Part shown: piece after piece, positions 44,038 to 52,318 of the stretch
Numbering within the stretch: the stretch's first letter is position 1
How the letters are laid out: every line of letters starts with the position of its first letter
NCBI RefSeq assembly: GCF_900104335.1
Contig: NZ_FMXT01000004.1
Location: forward strand, 165,003 to 229,002
DNA from: Pseudobutyrivibrio sp. YE44
Lineage (GTDB): Bacteria > Bacillota > Clostridia > Lachnospirales > Lachnospiraceae
Direction of reading: 5' to 3'
DNA: 64,000 bases
The notes under the pieces: model-generated
Told to the model about the DNA's origin: nothing
The model's database searches: none
Seen by the model: the letters and a program-made list of their open reading frames with translations, nothing else
Position numbers and translations under genes: made by a program

Positions 44038-46539
44038 TTATTCACTAACAAGCAAATCCTTCCAGTCAACTGATAACTCAGTATTATAATCTCTTTCTAT
44101 GCTTGAATATAATCTTTCTGAGCCCATAGTCTTTAATGCAGTCTCTATATCCTCAATAGTCTGGTTTGAATTATCATCTACCTGTGCCAGTCTAAACATT
44201 TCACCATACAAATAGCATTCGTGAATATCAGCAAAGCTTTTGTATTGCTTTTGAAGTGCAACATCTAGATTATGGACAAGTCCCATATACTCATCATCGC
44301 TCAAGTAGCCACAATCATTGAACATATTAATTACACGAAGAAGTCTCTCATAATCATAAGCCGCTAGGCCATTTTCGCCAAATCTAACATTAGCGCAGGC
44401 TGCACCCTTTACAGCATAAAAATACTCGATAGAAATATCATTCTTCTCAAAATATGCCTCATCAATTTCCATTGAATCTTCAAATGAAAAACTATCGCCA
44501 TAGTCAGCTTTAATAGCCGAAATCAATTGTTCTACCTCATCACTAGATTCAGTATATGCTCTGCATTTTGACTGATGACCATAGGTGATAACATCATCGA
44601 TTTTCTTTTTAGCAGATTCTCTGTCAGTGATTTTCCAAGCCTTTTCCAGGAATAGCTTCTCTTCTGTTTTGGAATCATAAGTACGTGGATGTCCACCTAT
44701 ATATTTTGCATCTCCATATTCCAAATAAGCATAAAGGGCCGTTGCATCTGCCGCCCATTTGTAGGTATCGGTGTAAATCTCAGTGTAATCCTGTGGAAAT
44801 ACTTTGCTAGAGCCTGATGGATCATTCTCATCAAAGGAATCCTCGTAATCATACAGGACCGCTTCATAGTTGTCATTCTCGGTAAGATTCAAGCCCTGTC
44901 TACCCTTAACCAAATTGTTAAGACCGATACTTCCGAGTATTAAAACAACCTCTAACAGAAGATATAAGAACACCTTTCTAACGTACTTACTCTTGCCAAA
45001 AGGCTTTTCCTCTGAACCCTCCACACAATTAGGAACTGCAGCTGGATTCGCCCAAATATATGTAGGCACATTGTAAAGAGCCTCATAATCAGCCTGAGAC
45101 ATTTTTTTATTAATCTCTAACGGTTCGATTACACGGATTTTATCGCCACTGTCATAGGCATACATGACTGTCTGCTCTTTTGAAAGCAAATCAGCCATGA
45201 AAATTGTAGCCTTGTAACAAGTTGCATTTCTTGTAATGTCCTTGAAGCTAATCAAATCATCAAGGCTTGATACCAAAAGCATTCCAACAAAAATTGTTCC
45301 TGGTATAGCAAGTGCCGGAATAAAACCGATAGCGTCTGCTCTGCAAGCTATCATTGTTATTATTAAGGTGATGGATGATATGAAATATAAAGCCCTAATG
45401 ATTCTAGCCAATCTCAAATGCTTCTTTATGTAGGCATCATATTCTCCATCCACAGCCAATTCCTTATCAAGAATACGACCTTCAAAAAGTCCATTTTCAA
45501 TTACATAATCATCGTTGCAAGTAAAAGCGTGTTCTTCCTTATTAAGGATTTCATGGATTTCTTTCTCACTGTTTTCTTCAACTGTTTCATAGGTAAGAAG
45601 CTTTCCTTCTTCCAAAGAAAATGGAACATCATAGTCTTGAAGGTATGCTAAAAATAAATCATAGGATTTGTAGGCACGGCTTATATTTCCAGATAAGCTT
45701 AATATTTCATCTCCAACGTGAATCTCAAGCTCTTCAACATCATAACCTCCGGTGTTTGTGGAGTGATGCTTCAGCTCATTATGAACCCAGCTAATATCCT
45801 TTACATTTAACTTTACAGGCTTCTTAAAGGAACTTCTAATCTCAATATTTTCACCATCAACATAAATCGTCTGTGTCATTTTTAATGCTAAAAATACCCA
45901 AAGAGCAGTGTACGCAAGAATACATGCCAAAAGGAAAAGTCGTAGTCTCATAGACTCTTCCTGGAATATCCAAATTCCAAAAGGAACATCCAAGAGAAGT
46001 GTGAGAACTATAAAGGTTATATACGCTCCCACTCTTCCTTTCTGATACATCTTAAAATGATAATTATGCTTTCCAGGCTCTTTGTCTTTTTCAAATGCTC
46101 CTACTCGTCTGATTTTGATATTACAATTTTTCAGAGTAGCAGTAACTGCATCATCAACTTCATCTGGAAGATGGATTAAATCGATGGTTGTCTCTTTTCC
46201 CTTATCATCCACAAGAGTCATATAGCTGCGAGAACTATAAAAACAAAAATCGACTTTATCTAATGGAATTCTTTTCCTAATAATACCATGCTTTATGATA
46301 ATGCTGTCTGGTCGAATGATATATCTTCGTTCAACAATGTGGAGCATACGCCAAACTAACAAAATAAATATTGCAACATAAAAGCAGGTCTCATCCCAAT
46401 CAGAAATAATAATATATAAAAATATCAACTCAAATATGCTGAACAATATATCGAAAAGAAGAATTGTTCCACCTATTTTGCATTCACTTACAACGATTGC
46501 ATCTCCCTTGTTTTTAATATCATATCTTTTTGTGAACAT
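44038..46539 (-). CDS. Large multi-pass membrane protein with PH-like and DUF1266-like regions
   Basis: This 833-residue protein has paired hydrophobic segments near 24-65, 170-215, 375-420 and one near 515-535. After the first pair, RRYIIRPDSIIIKHGIIRKRIPLDKVDF has the look of a bacterial PH (DUF304-like) domain, and a second such region follows the second pair (QTIYVDGENIEIRSSFKKPVKL). The C-terminal third (about 600-830), with LEKAWKITDRESAKKKIDDV and YDYERLLRVINMFNDCGYLSDDEY, resembles the DUF1266 family. The combination in one chain is unusual. No function is known. It starts at 46539 with AGGTAAG upstream. It stands divergent from the DUF5067-like lipoprotein gene across a 305-nt hairpin-rich gap. 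Confidence 0.75.
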   Translation of the reverse strand: MFTKRYDIKNKGDAIVVSECKIGGTILLFDILFSIFELIFLYIIISDWDETCFYVAIFILLVWRMLHIVERRYIIRPDSIIIKHGIIRKRIPLDKVDFCFYSSRSYMTLVDDKGKETTIDLIHLPDEVDDAVTATLKNCNIKIRRVGAFEKDKEPGKHNYHFKMYQKGRVGAYITFIVLTLLLDVPFGIWIFQEESMRLRLFLLACILAYTALWVFLALKMTQTIYVDGENIEIRSSFKKPVKLNVKDISWVHNELKHHSTNTGGYDVEELEIHVGDEILSLSGNISRAYKSYDLFLAYLQDYDVPFSLEEGKLLTYETVEENSEKEIHEILNKEEHAFTCNDDYVIENGLFEGRILDKELAVDGEYDAYIKKHLRLARIIRALYFISSITLIITMIACRADAIGFIPALAIPGTIFVGMLLVSSLDDLISFKDITRNATCYKATIFMADLLSKEQTVMYAYDSGDKIRVIEPLEINKKMSQADYEALYNVPTYIWANPAAVPNCVEGSEEKPFGKSKYVRKVFLYLLLEVVLILGSIGLNNLVKGRQGLNLTENDNYEAVLYDYEDSFDENDPSGSSKVFPQDYTEIYTDTYKWAADATALYAYLEYGDAKYIGGHPRTYDSKTEEKLFLEKAWKITDRESAKKKIDDVITYGHQSKCRAYTESSDEVEQLISAIKADYGDSFSFEDSMEIDEAYFEKNDISIEYFYAVKGAACANVRFGENGLAAYDYERLLRVINMFNDCGYLSDDEYMGLVHNLDVALQKQYKSFADIHECYLYGEMFRLAQVDDNSNQTIEDIETALKTMGSERLYSSIERDYNTELSVDWKDLLVSE

Positions 46540-46573
46540 AACTTACCTTTTATTCTTTCTAAATAGTCTTTGG

Positions 46574-46631
46574 CAATAATACTATGACTTCTTGTTTTTC
46601 TGATGAAAAACAAAAAATCATAGTATTATTG
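46574..46631. repeat. Long hairpin upstream of the large membrane-protein gene
   Basis: CAATAATACTATGA (46574-46587) and TCATAGTATTATTG (46618-46631) are a perfect 14-bp inverted repeat. Inside, TTGTTTTTC and GAAAAACAA form a second stem with a 4-nt loop. There is no T run after it on either strand that would mark a simple terminator. It lies 35 nt before the start of the gene at 46539 in the divergent gap. Confidence 0.7.
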
Positions 46632-46740
46632 GATTAACACAACGCACTATTATATTTTACTCTATTTTTCACATCTAAAACTTATTTTTTTCAATTTTAA
46701 AGGGTAAAATTTTCATAAACTATTCTTAGCAAAGCAATAA

Positions 46741-46821
46741 GACTTCTTGTGAGCCACTTAAGGAAAAGCCCACAAGAACCAATGACTTCTTGCTAGCAGA
46801 ACAAAGAATTGCCAGCAAGAA
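46741..46821 (+). repeat. Two tandem hairpins in the leader of the DUF5067-like lipoprotein gene
   Basis: Each begins GACTTCTTG. The first pairs TTCTTGTG with CACAAGAA (46744-46751, 46771-46778). The second pairs TTCTTGCT with AGCAAGAA (46787-46794, 46814-46821). The same GACTTCTTG occurs in the hairpin at 46574-46631. The second hairpin ends 12 nt before the GGAGG of the gene at 46845. The remainder of the 305-nt gap is AT-rich with nothing else recognised. Confidence 0.65.
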
Positions 46822-46844
46822 TCTACAGTTTATGGAGGTTTGAG

Positions 46845-47531
46845 ATGAAAAAAACATTTATTCTTTCTTTGTGTTGTTTATTAATAGCTTCATCCTTGAT
46901 AGCTTGTGGTGGGGATAAGAGTGCTGATGACTCAGAGATAATTACATCTGAGAATGGGTCCTCTGAAGAACCATCTTCTGAAGACGCTACTGAAAAAGAT
47001 GCTGACATCATAACAGCAACTGTATCTGATGGAGCCTCTGAGGATTCGTCCGATACAAGTGAAGCTTCTACTGGAGAAACAAATCTTTCGCTGGATGTTA
47101 AATTTGCTGTGTTAGCATATCAGCATATTGCAAGATGTCAGTCAGTGCTTGTTGTTTCAGAGGTTACCAATAGCTCTGACAGAGATTACGATATTAGCAA
47201 CGGCTTCAACCAAGAGCTGGTTGCAACAGCCACACAAAATGGCGTGCCACTAGAAACTCTTCGTTTAGGTTCCGACAGTATCAGAGATCCACTAAAAGCT
47301 GGTTCTACAATGCTTATTATGGATGGATTCAAAACGGAAACACCAGATGACATCACTGTTACTTGGTACGAAAACGGTGTTGAAATTGCCACAAAGACTT
47401 ACACAACAAATGAGTTAGTCCAGACCTCGCAGGATTATCTTGATGGAAAGTTTGATACATCAGCCTACGATGAACAGTTCCTCTTCTTATCAAAAGATAT
47501 TAAGAAAATAATTGATGATATTAATCCTTAG
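46845..47531 (+). CDS. DUF5067-like lipoprotein
   Basis: This 228-residue lipoprotein has signal MKKTFILSLCCLLIASSLIACGG (lipobox LIAC) and a Ser/Glu/Asp-rich tether of about 55 residues. A C-terminal immunoglobulin-like domain follows (LVVSEVTNSSDRDYDIS, LKAGSTMLIMDGFKT, ITVTWYENGVEIATKTY) that fits the DUF5067/DUF4352 type of surface domains. The start is the ATG at 46845 with GGAGG six bases upstream; a longer frame begins in the hairpin leader without an RBS. Function unknown. Confidence 0.8.
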   Translation: MKKTFILSLCCLLIASSLIACGGDKSADDSEIITSENGSSEEPSSEDATEKDADIITATVSDGASEDSSDTSEASTGETNLSLDVKFAVLAYQHIARCQSVLVVSEVTNSSDRDYDISNGFNQELVATATQNGVPLETLRLGSDSIRDPLKAGSTMLIMDGFKTETPDDITVTWYENGVEIATKTYTTNELVQTSQDYLDGKFDTSAYDEQFLFLSKDIKKIIDDINP

Positions 47532-47537
47532 TAATAG

Positions 47538-47563
47538 CAAGAGCACCCCGAGGGGTGCTCTTG
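47538..47563. terminator. Palindromic terminator (repeat family copy 1)
   Basis: CAAGAGCACCCC pairs with GGGGTGCTCTTG around 2 nt, followed by TTGG. It is the first of a set of related GAGC-rich hairpins at 48133, 49671 and 50329. Confidence 0.7.
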
Positions 47564-47617
47564 TTGGTACTAAGTTTACTTCTTTCTTCTTATTTACAAT
47601 TACAGCACTATTATCAC

Positions 47618-48091
47618 CTAGAATAATTGAACATTATAATTAGTTTTACAAACATAATTAAATCTCTCAATATCCTCCCAGGCAGATGCATTTACAAAGC
47701 CTGATGCGTGTTTTACCCCGGCTTTAATTCTATCTTTTCTTGACAAAACTTCTTCTGAAAATCTATCTATTATTTTATCTTTATCCAAAGAAAATGGTGC
47801 CAAACCATTTTGTTCTTTAAATAATATGCTTGTTAAATAAGCCCCTACCATGTATACATCAAAATCATCTCCATCTAACATTTCAAGCAAGCCATTTTCA
47901 AAAAGAACCTTTATAGAATTATCTTCTTTATATAATTTGTAGATGCCACGTGATAAAACTTTACTAACATCAGTCTGTTCTGGAGCTTGAACCATCTCGT
48001 TATGTTCACACATGTATTCCCCTTCTCCTCGCAAGAATGGAATTATTTCTCCCTTTGAAATTGCTTCTTTTAATACTGCTAATACATCCAT
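47618..48091 (-). CDS. Hypothetical cytoplasmic protein
   Basis: This 157-residue protein has no signal or membrane segment and no recognised family. It is acidic and apparently alpha/beta (MDVLAVLKEAISKGEIIPF, IYKLYKEDNSIKVLFENGLLEM, WEDIERFNYVC). The start at 48091 is supported by AGGAG about 10 nt upstream; an ATG 21 bases earlier has no RBS. The size and composition are like those of polymorphic-toxin immunity proteins or SMI1/KNR4-like small proteins, but no diagnostic motif is visible. It lies downstream of the GNAT gene, separated by a palindromic terminator. Confidence 0.6.
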   Translation of the reverse strand: MDVLAVLKEAISKGEIIPFLRGEGEYMCEHNEMVQAPEQTDVSKVLSRGIYKLYKEDNSIKVLFENGLLEMLDGDDFDVYMVGAYLTSILFKEQNGLAPFSLDKDKIIDRFSEEVLSRKDRIKAGVKHASGFVNASAWEDIERFNYVCKTNYNVQLF

Positions 48092-48132
48092 AGAATTACT
48101 ACTCCTACTCATAAATTAATATTAGCCAAATG

Positions 48133-48165
48133 CAACAAGAGCACTCCCATGGGGTGCTCTTGTTG
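48133..48165. terminator. Palindromic terminator (repeat family copy 2)
   Basis: CAACAAGAGCACTCCC pairs with GGGGTGCTCTTGTTG around a 2-nt loop, with one G-T mismatch. It is just after the GNAT stop on the minus strand and shares its stem with the copy at 47538-47563. Confidence 0.7.
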
Positions 48166-48180
48166 TTGGGTCTTATTTGT

Positions 48181-48807
48181 CTAGAAAAGCTGTCCTGGTA
48201 GCTTTAACTTCTCCTTAGCAGGAAATGATTTGTCAAACTCATCTACATCTGCATCATCCACATAGTATCCCTGTGGAGTCTGATATACTCCTGTAACCTC
48301 ACTAAGATACCCCGGAATCAACTCCTTGCAAAGGAAGAATGATGAATCTGCATCTTCCGGCAAATCATGATACCTGATTCCGAATTTACTGGCGTAGTCA
48401 AAGCCACTCTTTCCATAGAAATCAATATTGCCTTCAAACAATACCGCACCAAATCCCATCTCAGTTGCTTTTTCCAAAGAATAGTCCAAGATTCTTTTGC
48501 CATAGCCTTTTCGCTTCAATTCTGGAGTAATCCCAATTGGCCCCATTGTAAGAACCGGAACAACTCTTCCATCATCCGCCTCAATGACCGTCTTCATAAA
48601 CATGTTCTGCCCAAAAATCTGGCCATTCTTCTCCATGACAAAATCAAGCTCTTTTACAAAAGCTGGATCATCTCTAAGTACATGCATCACATAGTGCTCG
48701 CTGCACCCTGGACGATATACGTTCCAAAACGATTCTCTGATAAGATTTTCTACTGTTCTATAGTCTTCCTGTTTTTCTAAACGAATTATAATGTCATTTT
48801 TATTCAA
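48181..48807 (-). CDS. GNAT-family N-acetyltransferase
   Basis: This 208-residue protein has the GNAT fold: IIRLEKQEDYRTVENLIRESF at the N-terminus, the acetyl-CoA-binding segment GPIGITPELKRKGYGKRILDYSLEKA (Q/RxxGxG/A-like RKGYGK), and GAVLFEGNIDFYGKSGF. The first part VYRPGCSEHYVMHVLRDDPAFVKELDFV is typical of the YhbS-like group. The start is a TTG at 48805-48807 with AGGAGG 8 nt upstream; the nearby ATG is out of frame. The substrate is unknown. It follows the flavin-reductase-like gene on the same strand by 170 nt. Confidence 0.85.
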   Translation of the reverse strand: MNKNDIIIRLEKQEDYRTVENLIRESFWNVYRPGCSEHYVMHVLRDDPAFVKELDFVMEKNGQIFGQNMFMKTVIEADDGRVVPVLTMGPIGITPELKRKGYGKRILDYSLEKATEMGFGAVLFEGNIDFYGKSGFDYASKFGIRYHDLPEDADSSFFLCKELIPGYLSEVTGVYQTPQGYYVDDADVDEFDKSFPAKEKLKLPGQLF

Positions 48808-48850
48808 TTTTTTTACCTCCTGAATTATGTTGACCTACATTGCCTTTCTG

Positions 48851-48888
48851 GCGGGAGGTTTGTGTGATTGTGTTTGCAAACCTCCCGG
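48851..48888. repeat. Hairpin between flavin-reductase-like and GNAT genes
   Basis: CGGGAGGTTTG (48852-48862) and CAAACCTCCCG (48877-48887) are a perfect 11-bp inverted repeat with a 14-nt loop. It lacks a T run. It lies 45 nt upstream of the GNAT start, in its leader. Confidence 0.6.
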
Positions 48889-48977
48889 TTAGCCGACAAT
48901 CTCTCGTGTGTTGTACTTTGTCAAACAGCACTTCTCCTTTTTTATTATTTAGCCTTATGGCTTTTGATAGCTATATT

Positions 48978-49451
48978 TTACCTTATTATCTCCACAACTT
49001 CACCTATAAACATATCATGCTGAGCTTCTTTTCCGTAGAATTGCTCTGCGATATCAGGATTCATATTTGATGGTTCAAGTGGCTGACACATAAGCTTTCT
49101 ACATACAAAAGTTACCTCTGCTTCTGCAAATGTCATGCCGTTCTCCACTTCTCTTGGTGTAAGTCCTGAATCCTTCATCTTGTCCATATCACGTCCCGAC
49201 TTTGACCCAAGCACGCCGAGAGTCTTCTTATAGTCTTCTGGATAAAAGCTTACTGTGAAGTACTCATTGTTATCCATGAATTCATGTGTATAGCGATTAG
49301 TTCTTACATAAACTGTAGCTACAGGCTTGTTCCAGATAGTTCCAAAACCGCCCCAGCTAATTGTCATTGTATTAAAACTATTCTTATCCCCTGCTGTAAG
49401 AAGCGCCCACTTCTTATCATACTGCTCAAAAATATTTGTATTAAAATCCAT
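48978..49451 (-). CDS. Flavin reductase-like FMN-binding protein
   Basis: This 157-residue protein is a flavin reductase-like split barrel: KKWALLTAGDKNSFNTMTISWGG at the start covers the flavin-binding strand and NTMTISWG motif, followed by VATVYVRTNRYTHEFM and YFTVSFYPEDYKKTLGVLGSKSGRDMDK. The last segment, MFIGEVVEI, is the usual final strand. GGAGGAT precedes the ATG. It is shorter than and only distantly similar to the protein at 29484-30008. Partner and substrate are unknown. Confidence 0.85.
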   Translation of the reverse strand: MDFNTNIFEQYDKKWALLTAGDKNSFNTMTISWGGFGTIWNKPVATVYVRTNRYTHEFMDNNEYFTVSFYPEDYKKTLGVLGSKSGRDMDKMKDSGLTPREVENGMTFAEAEVTFVCRKLMCQPLEPSNMNPDIAEQFYGKEAQHDMFIGEVVEIIR

Positions 49452-49558
49452 AATCTATTATCCTCCTTGTGCTATGAATAAATGAGTTTCAAATGAATGA
49501 AGCCGCTTGCGAAATGTTCATGATGTTACACTAACAAAAAGCGACCTAAAAAGCAAAG

Positions 49559-49605
49559 TTTTAGGGAACTTTTTATTGGTATCTGCATTCAAAAGTTCCC
49601 TAAAA
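49559..49605. repeat. 15-bp inverted repeat upstream of the flavin-reductase-like gene
   Basis: TTTTAGGGAACTTTT (49559-49573) and AAAAGTTCCCTAAAA (49591-49605) pair perfectly around a 17-nt loop. It is about 110 nt before the start codon of the gene at 49451. On either strand the stem ends in T or A runs, so it might be a bidirectional terminator, but no gene ends nearby. Confidence 0.6.
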
Positions 49606-49693
49606 TGTTATTCATAAAGTACCACCATCTTTTAATTGCTCTGCTTCAGAATAAATAATTGATTTCAATTGGAGCGCCCTTCGGGGTGTTCCT

Positions 49694-50321
49694 AATTTAT
49701 CGCGGCATGTCTAAAAATCCTTATTTTTCGCTTGCTCATTGATAAAATTGGGCTGATTTTGCTGATTTTTTATCACAGGATTTTTGAAATAGTAGGCTAG
49801 CTGAAGGTGCCGCGATAAAAAATCGCGGATTTCCGCTGATTTTTATCAATTGAGGCTTTGTTAACCCACATGTTCTCGTTCAGCCGCGATAAATCGAGAT
49901 AGCTAAGCCAGTATTCTTGTTGTACCGCGATATTATAAGGCTGACTAGATTAGCATTCTTGTTTGATTTCTATAGTATCGGACTGACAAAACTAATGAAC
50001 ATACCACTCTTATCAATTTGACCTCGCATATGCCGCATTCTTTCGTTATGCAATGATAAATATTTATAGTTAATTATGATAATTTGACTGTTTTATCAAT
50101 TTCACTCCTAATAAACCGCATTACTTCGTTCTTGATTGATAAAATTATTGCTTTTTGTAGTGAGAGCCAAAGATTATCCTAGATTTTTATCAATTGAAGT
50201 CCCGCGAAGCCCCATTCCTCGTTTGAGTTTTGATAAATCCCTCATTTTCAACAGTGATTCTCAAAATTTTTATCAATAGCATGTCCGCAACACAGCATAG
50301 AACCGTTTATAAATTGATAAA
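49694..50321. repeat. Array of fixed-length palindromic-ended units (TTATC-N40-GATAA)
   Basis: Seven units begin with TTATC and end with GATAA, with 39, 39, 40, 40, 40, 40 and 41 nt between. Their spans are 49696-49744, 49769-49817, 49842-49891, 50009-50058, 50092-50141, 50186-50235 and 50269-50319. Several share AATT after the first box and CCGCATTCTTTCGTT-like sequence in the middle. Two degenerate units appear around 49892-49990. Spacers are 24-42 nt apart from the degenerate stretch. Long-range pairing also occurs, for example TTTATCGCGGCA (49695) with TGCCGCGATAAA (49807). No ORF is present in this 937-nt gene-free stretch (49452-50388). Confidence 0.8.
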
Positions 50322-50328
50322 CACAACA

Positions 50329-50348
50329 AGAGCGCCCCGAAGGGCGCT
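50329..50348 (-). terminator. Terminator of the surface-protein gene (repeat family)
   Basis: On the minus strand GAGCGCCC pairs with GGGCGCTC (one extra C in the loop), followed by TTGTTGTGTTT. It is related to the hairpins at 47538 and 48133. A fourth, weaker relative (GGAGCGCCC...GGGTGTTCC) is at 49671-49692. Confidence 0.75.
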
Positions 50349-50388
50349 CCTGCCTACACTCAATACTTAGATTAATCTGTTATGGTTA

Positions 50389-52263
50389 TTATGGATTTTG
50401 ATTGTTACCTGGGTCTGTATTATTTCCAGGATCTGTGTTACTTCCTGGATCTGTGTTGTTTCCAGGGTCTGTGTTACTTCCTGGATCTGTGTTGTTTCCA
50501 GGGTCTGTGCTTGTTGTGCCATTAAGAGCATCCAATTGAGTCTGCAAGTCACCACTTTTTTCTGTTGCATCATCTATTACAGCCTGTGCATCATCGATGG
50601 CCTGCTGTGCCTGTGCAACCGCTGTAGTAGCCTCATCATAAGCTTCTGTAGCATTTTTAGCAGTGGTTAAAGTTTTAATCTCAGCATTAGCTTCACTTAT
50701 AGCTTGTGTTGCACCACTCTTATCATTTCCTAATTGTGTCTTAACACCATCAAGACGGTCAACCTCATCTTGTGCAGCATCTAGTGCGTTAACAGCTGTG
50801 ATATATTCATCCACACCAGCACCCTCTTCTGCTTCTGTAACGGCTGCGGCAAGTGCAGCATAATCCGTTTCATCTATTTCTGCAGCTTTATCAGCATACT
50901 CCTCAGCATACCAATCTGATACATCATCATAAGAGTCTTTTTCTGCCTCATCTGGATGAGCAGCATTGTATGCAGCAATAGCATCTGTTTTCAATTTATC
51001 TGCTGCTTCTTTAGCTGCTTTAGCTGAAATGTACGTCTCAATACTATCCTTATTTTCTGCACCTTCAGCAGTCAAATCATCAACAGCAGTCTGTGCTGCT
51101 GTGACATCTCCAGATGCCTCTGTAAGTGCATCCTGCACACCTGCTAAGCAAGTCTCAGTATCAGCCAACTTGTCATTGTCTGCATCAACGCCATCCTTGA
51201 GAACGTATTCGCCCTCATCATTCTTCTCAACATCACAAGCTTTATAATAATCATCACCAACTTTGACAGCATTAATTGTATCAAGAGTTGCCTGTGCAGA
51301 TGTTATTGCAGCTTCCGCTGTGTCTATATCACTCTGAATTTCTGCAGCAGTTTTAGCTGCCTCTTCTGGATCATATCCAGCTGCTGCCTGAGTCTGACTC
51401 ATAAGTGACTCTGCTGAACTCTGAACACGTTCTGCTTGGCTCTTTAATGATTCTGCAGCTGCTTTCTTCTGAGTTGCCTGTGCAGCAATATCGTCAACTT
51501 CATCCTTTACTGCAGCCACTACTTCAGGATCATCGCTACTTAATGCTGCATCTACATCTACTTCTGATAATCTTGTTGCCAATGCACCAACATCTTCCTG
51601 TAAACCTAATGCATTATTCTTAATAGTAGTTGCCGAATTCTTTACATTAGCGATACTACCATCAAGACTAATACCGCCACCACCTGACGAATCGTCTCCG
51701 CCACCAGAGCTTGCTGCAGAACCAGAGCCGGCCTTTACGCCACCTGGAAGAATGCCTTCAGATGGGAAGCCACCGAGAGTTCTGTGCTCTTTCTGTCCGA
51801 AAGTAGCAAAGTGAATATAATACTTAGCCATATCAGCGCCAAAAGCATTCTGAAGATCTGGATATGCTTTCTTATAAGCGTTGATATCGAAATATGGGCT
51901 GATGTTTCTGCCTTCCTTCATACCGAATGTAAGGAAGTGAGCAAAGAGCTTGTTAACATCATTGCCAAATGCTGCAGCTACATCAGGGTTCTTCTGAGCG
52001 TAGAACTTAGCATCAAAAATAGAACGGAGAACTTCAATGTACTCTTCCTCTTGATTTGATGCACGGCCTTCGTTCTTGCCAAAAAGATTATAGTGCTGCT
52101 CAAGAGCCTTTGGTGTAGTGCCAACAACAGCAACTACATCTGGATTCTTAGATGCATAATAGTTTGCATCAAAAGGAGCTGCCATAACAGGCATAGATGT
52201 TGCAAGTGTTGTTGCAGCCACAGTGACTGCGAAAAGTCTTGCTAATTTCTTGTTTCTAGTCAT
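50389..52263 (-). CDS. Secreted surface protein with NPDV repeats and coiled-coil stalk
   Basis: This 624-residue protein has a signal peptide (about 1-28, ending MPVMAA) and three related repeats (about 30-155) with FDANYYASKNPDVVAVVG, FDAKFYAQKNPDVAAAFG and FDINAYKKAYPDLQNAFG, each followed by HY/HF..FG..E.R. Next come a Gly/Ser-rich linker, a long Ala-rich heptad-like region (about 195-575), and a C-terminal tail of tandem TDPGNN/TDPGSN repeats. The N-terminal repeats are common in Lachnospiraceae cell-surface proteins, where they may attach to the cell wall. The function is unknown; it may be an adhesin or surface-layer component. The start at 52263 has AGGAGG 11 nt upstream. A triple direct repeat lies upstream, shared with a divergent XRE gene. 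Confidence 0.8.
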   Translation of the reverse strand: MTRNKKLARLFAVTVAATTLATSMPVMAAPFDANYYASKNPDVVAVVGTTPKALEQHYNLFGKNEGRASNQEEEYIEVLRSIFDAKFYAQKNPDVAAAFGNDVNKLFAHFLTFGMKEGRNISPYFDINAYKKAYPDLQNAFGADMAKYYIHFATFGQKEHRTLGGFPSEGILPGGVKAGSGSAASSGGGDDSSGGGGISLDGSIANVKNSATTIKNNALGLQEDVGALATRLSEVDVDAALSSDDPEVVAAVKDEVDDIAAQATQKKAAAESLKSQAERVQSSAESLMSQTQAAAGYDPEEAAKTAAEIQSDIDTAEAAITSAQATLDTINAVKVGDDYYKACDVEKNDEGEYVLKDGVDADNDKLADTETCLAGVQDALTEASGDVTAAQTAVDDLTAEGAENKDSIETYISAKAAKEAADKLKTDAIAAYNAAHPDEAEKDSYDDVSDWYAEEYADKAAEIDETDYAALAAAVTEAEEGAGVDEYITAVNALDAAQDEVDRLDGVKTQLGNDKSGATQAISEANAEIKTLTTAKNATEAYDEATTAVAQAQQAIDDAQAVIDDATEKSGDLQTQLDALNGTTSTDPGNNTDPGSNTDPGNNTDPGSNTDPGNNTDPGNNQNP

Positions 52264-52318
52264 AGTGTAAAATCCCTCCTATAAATTGAATTTCTCCCCA
52301 TGTCGACCAACTGATGTA

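Noticed and set aside
49694..50321. CRISPR array
   Set aside because: The conserved parts are only the short TTATC/GATAA ends and a loose centre; there are no identical direct repeats of 23-40 nt and no cas genes.
49694..50321. Integron attC array
   Set aside because: Units lack the RYYYAAC/GTTRRRY boxes, there are no gene cassettes between them and no integrase gene.
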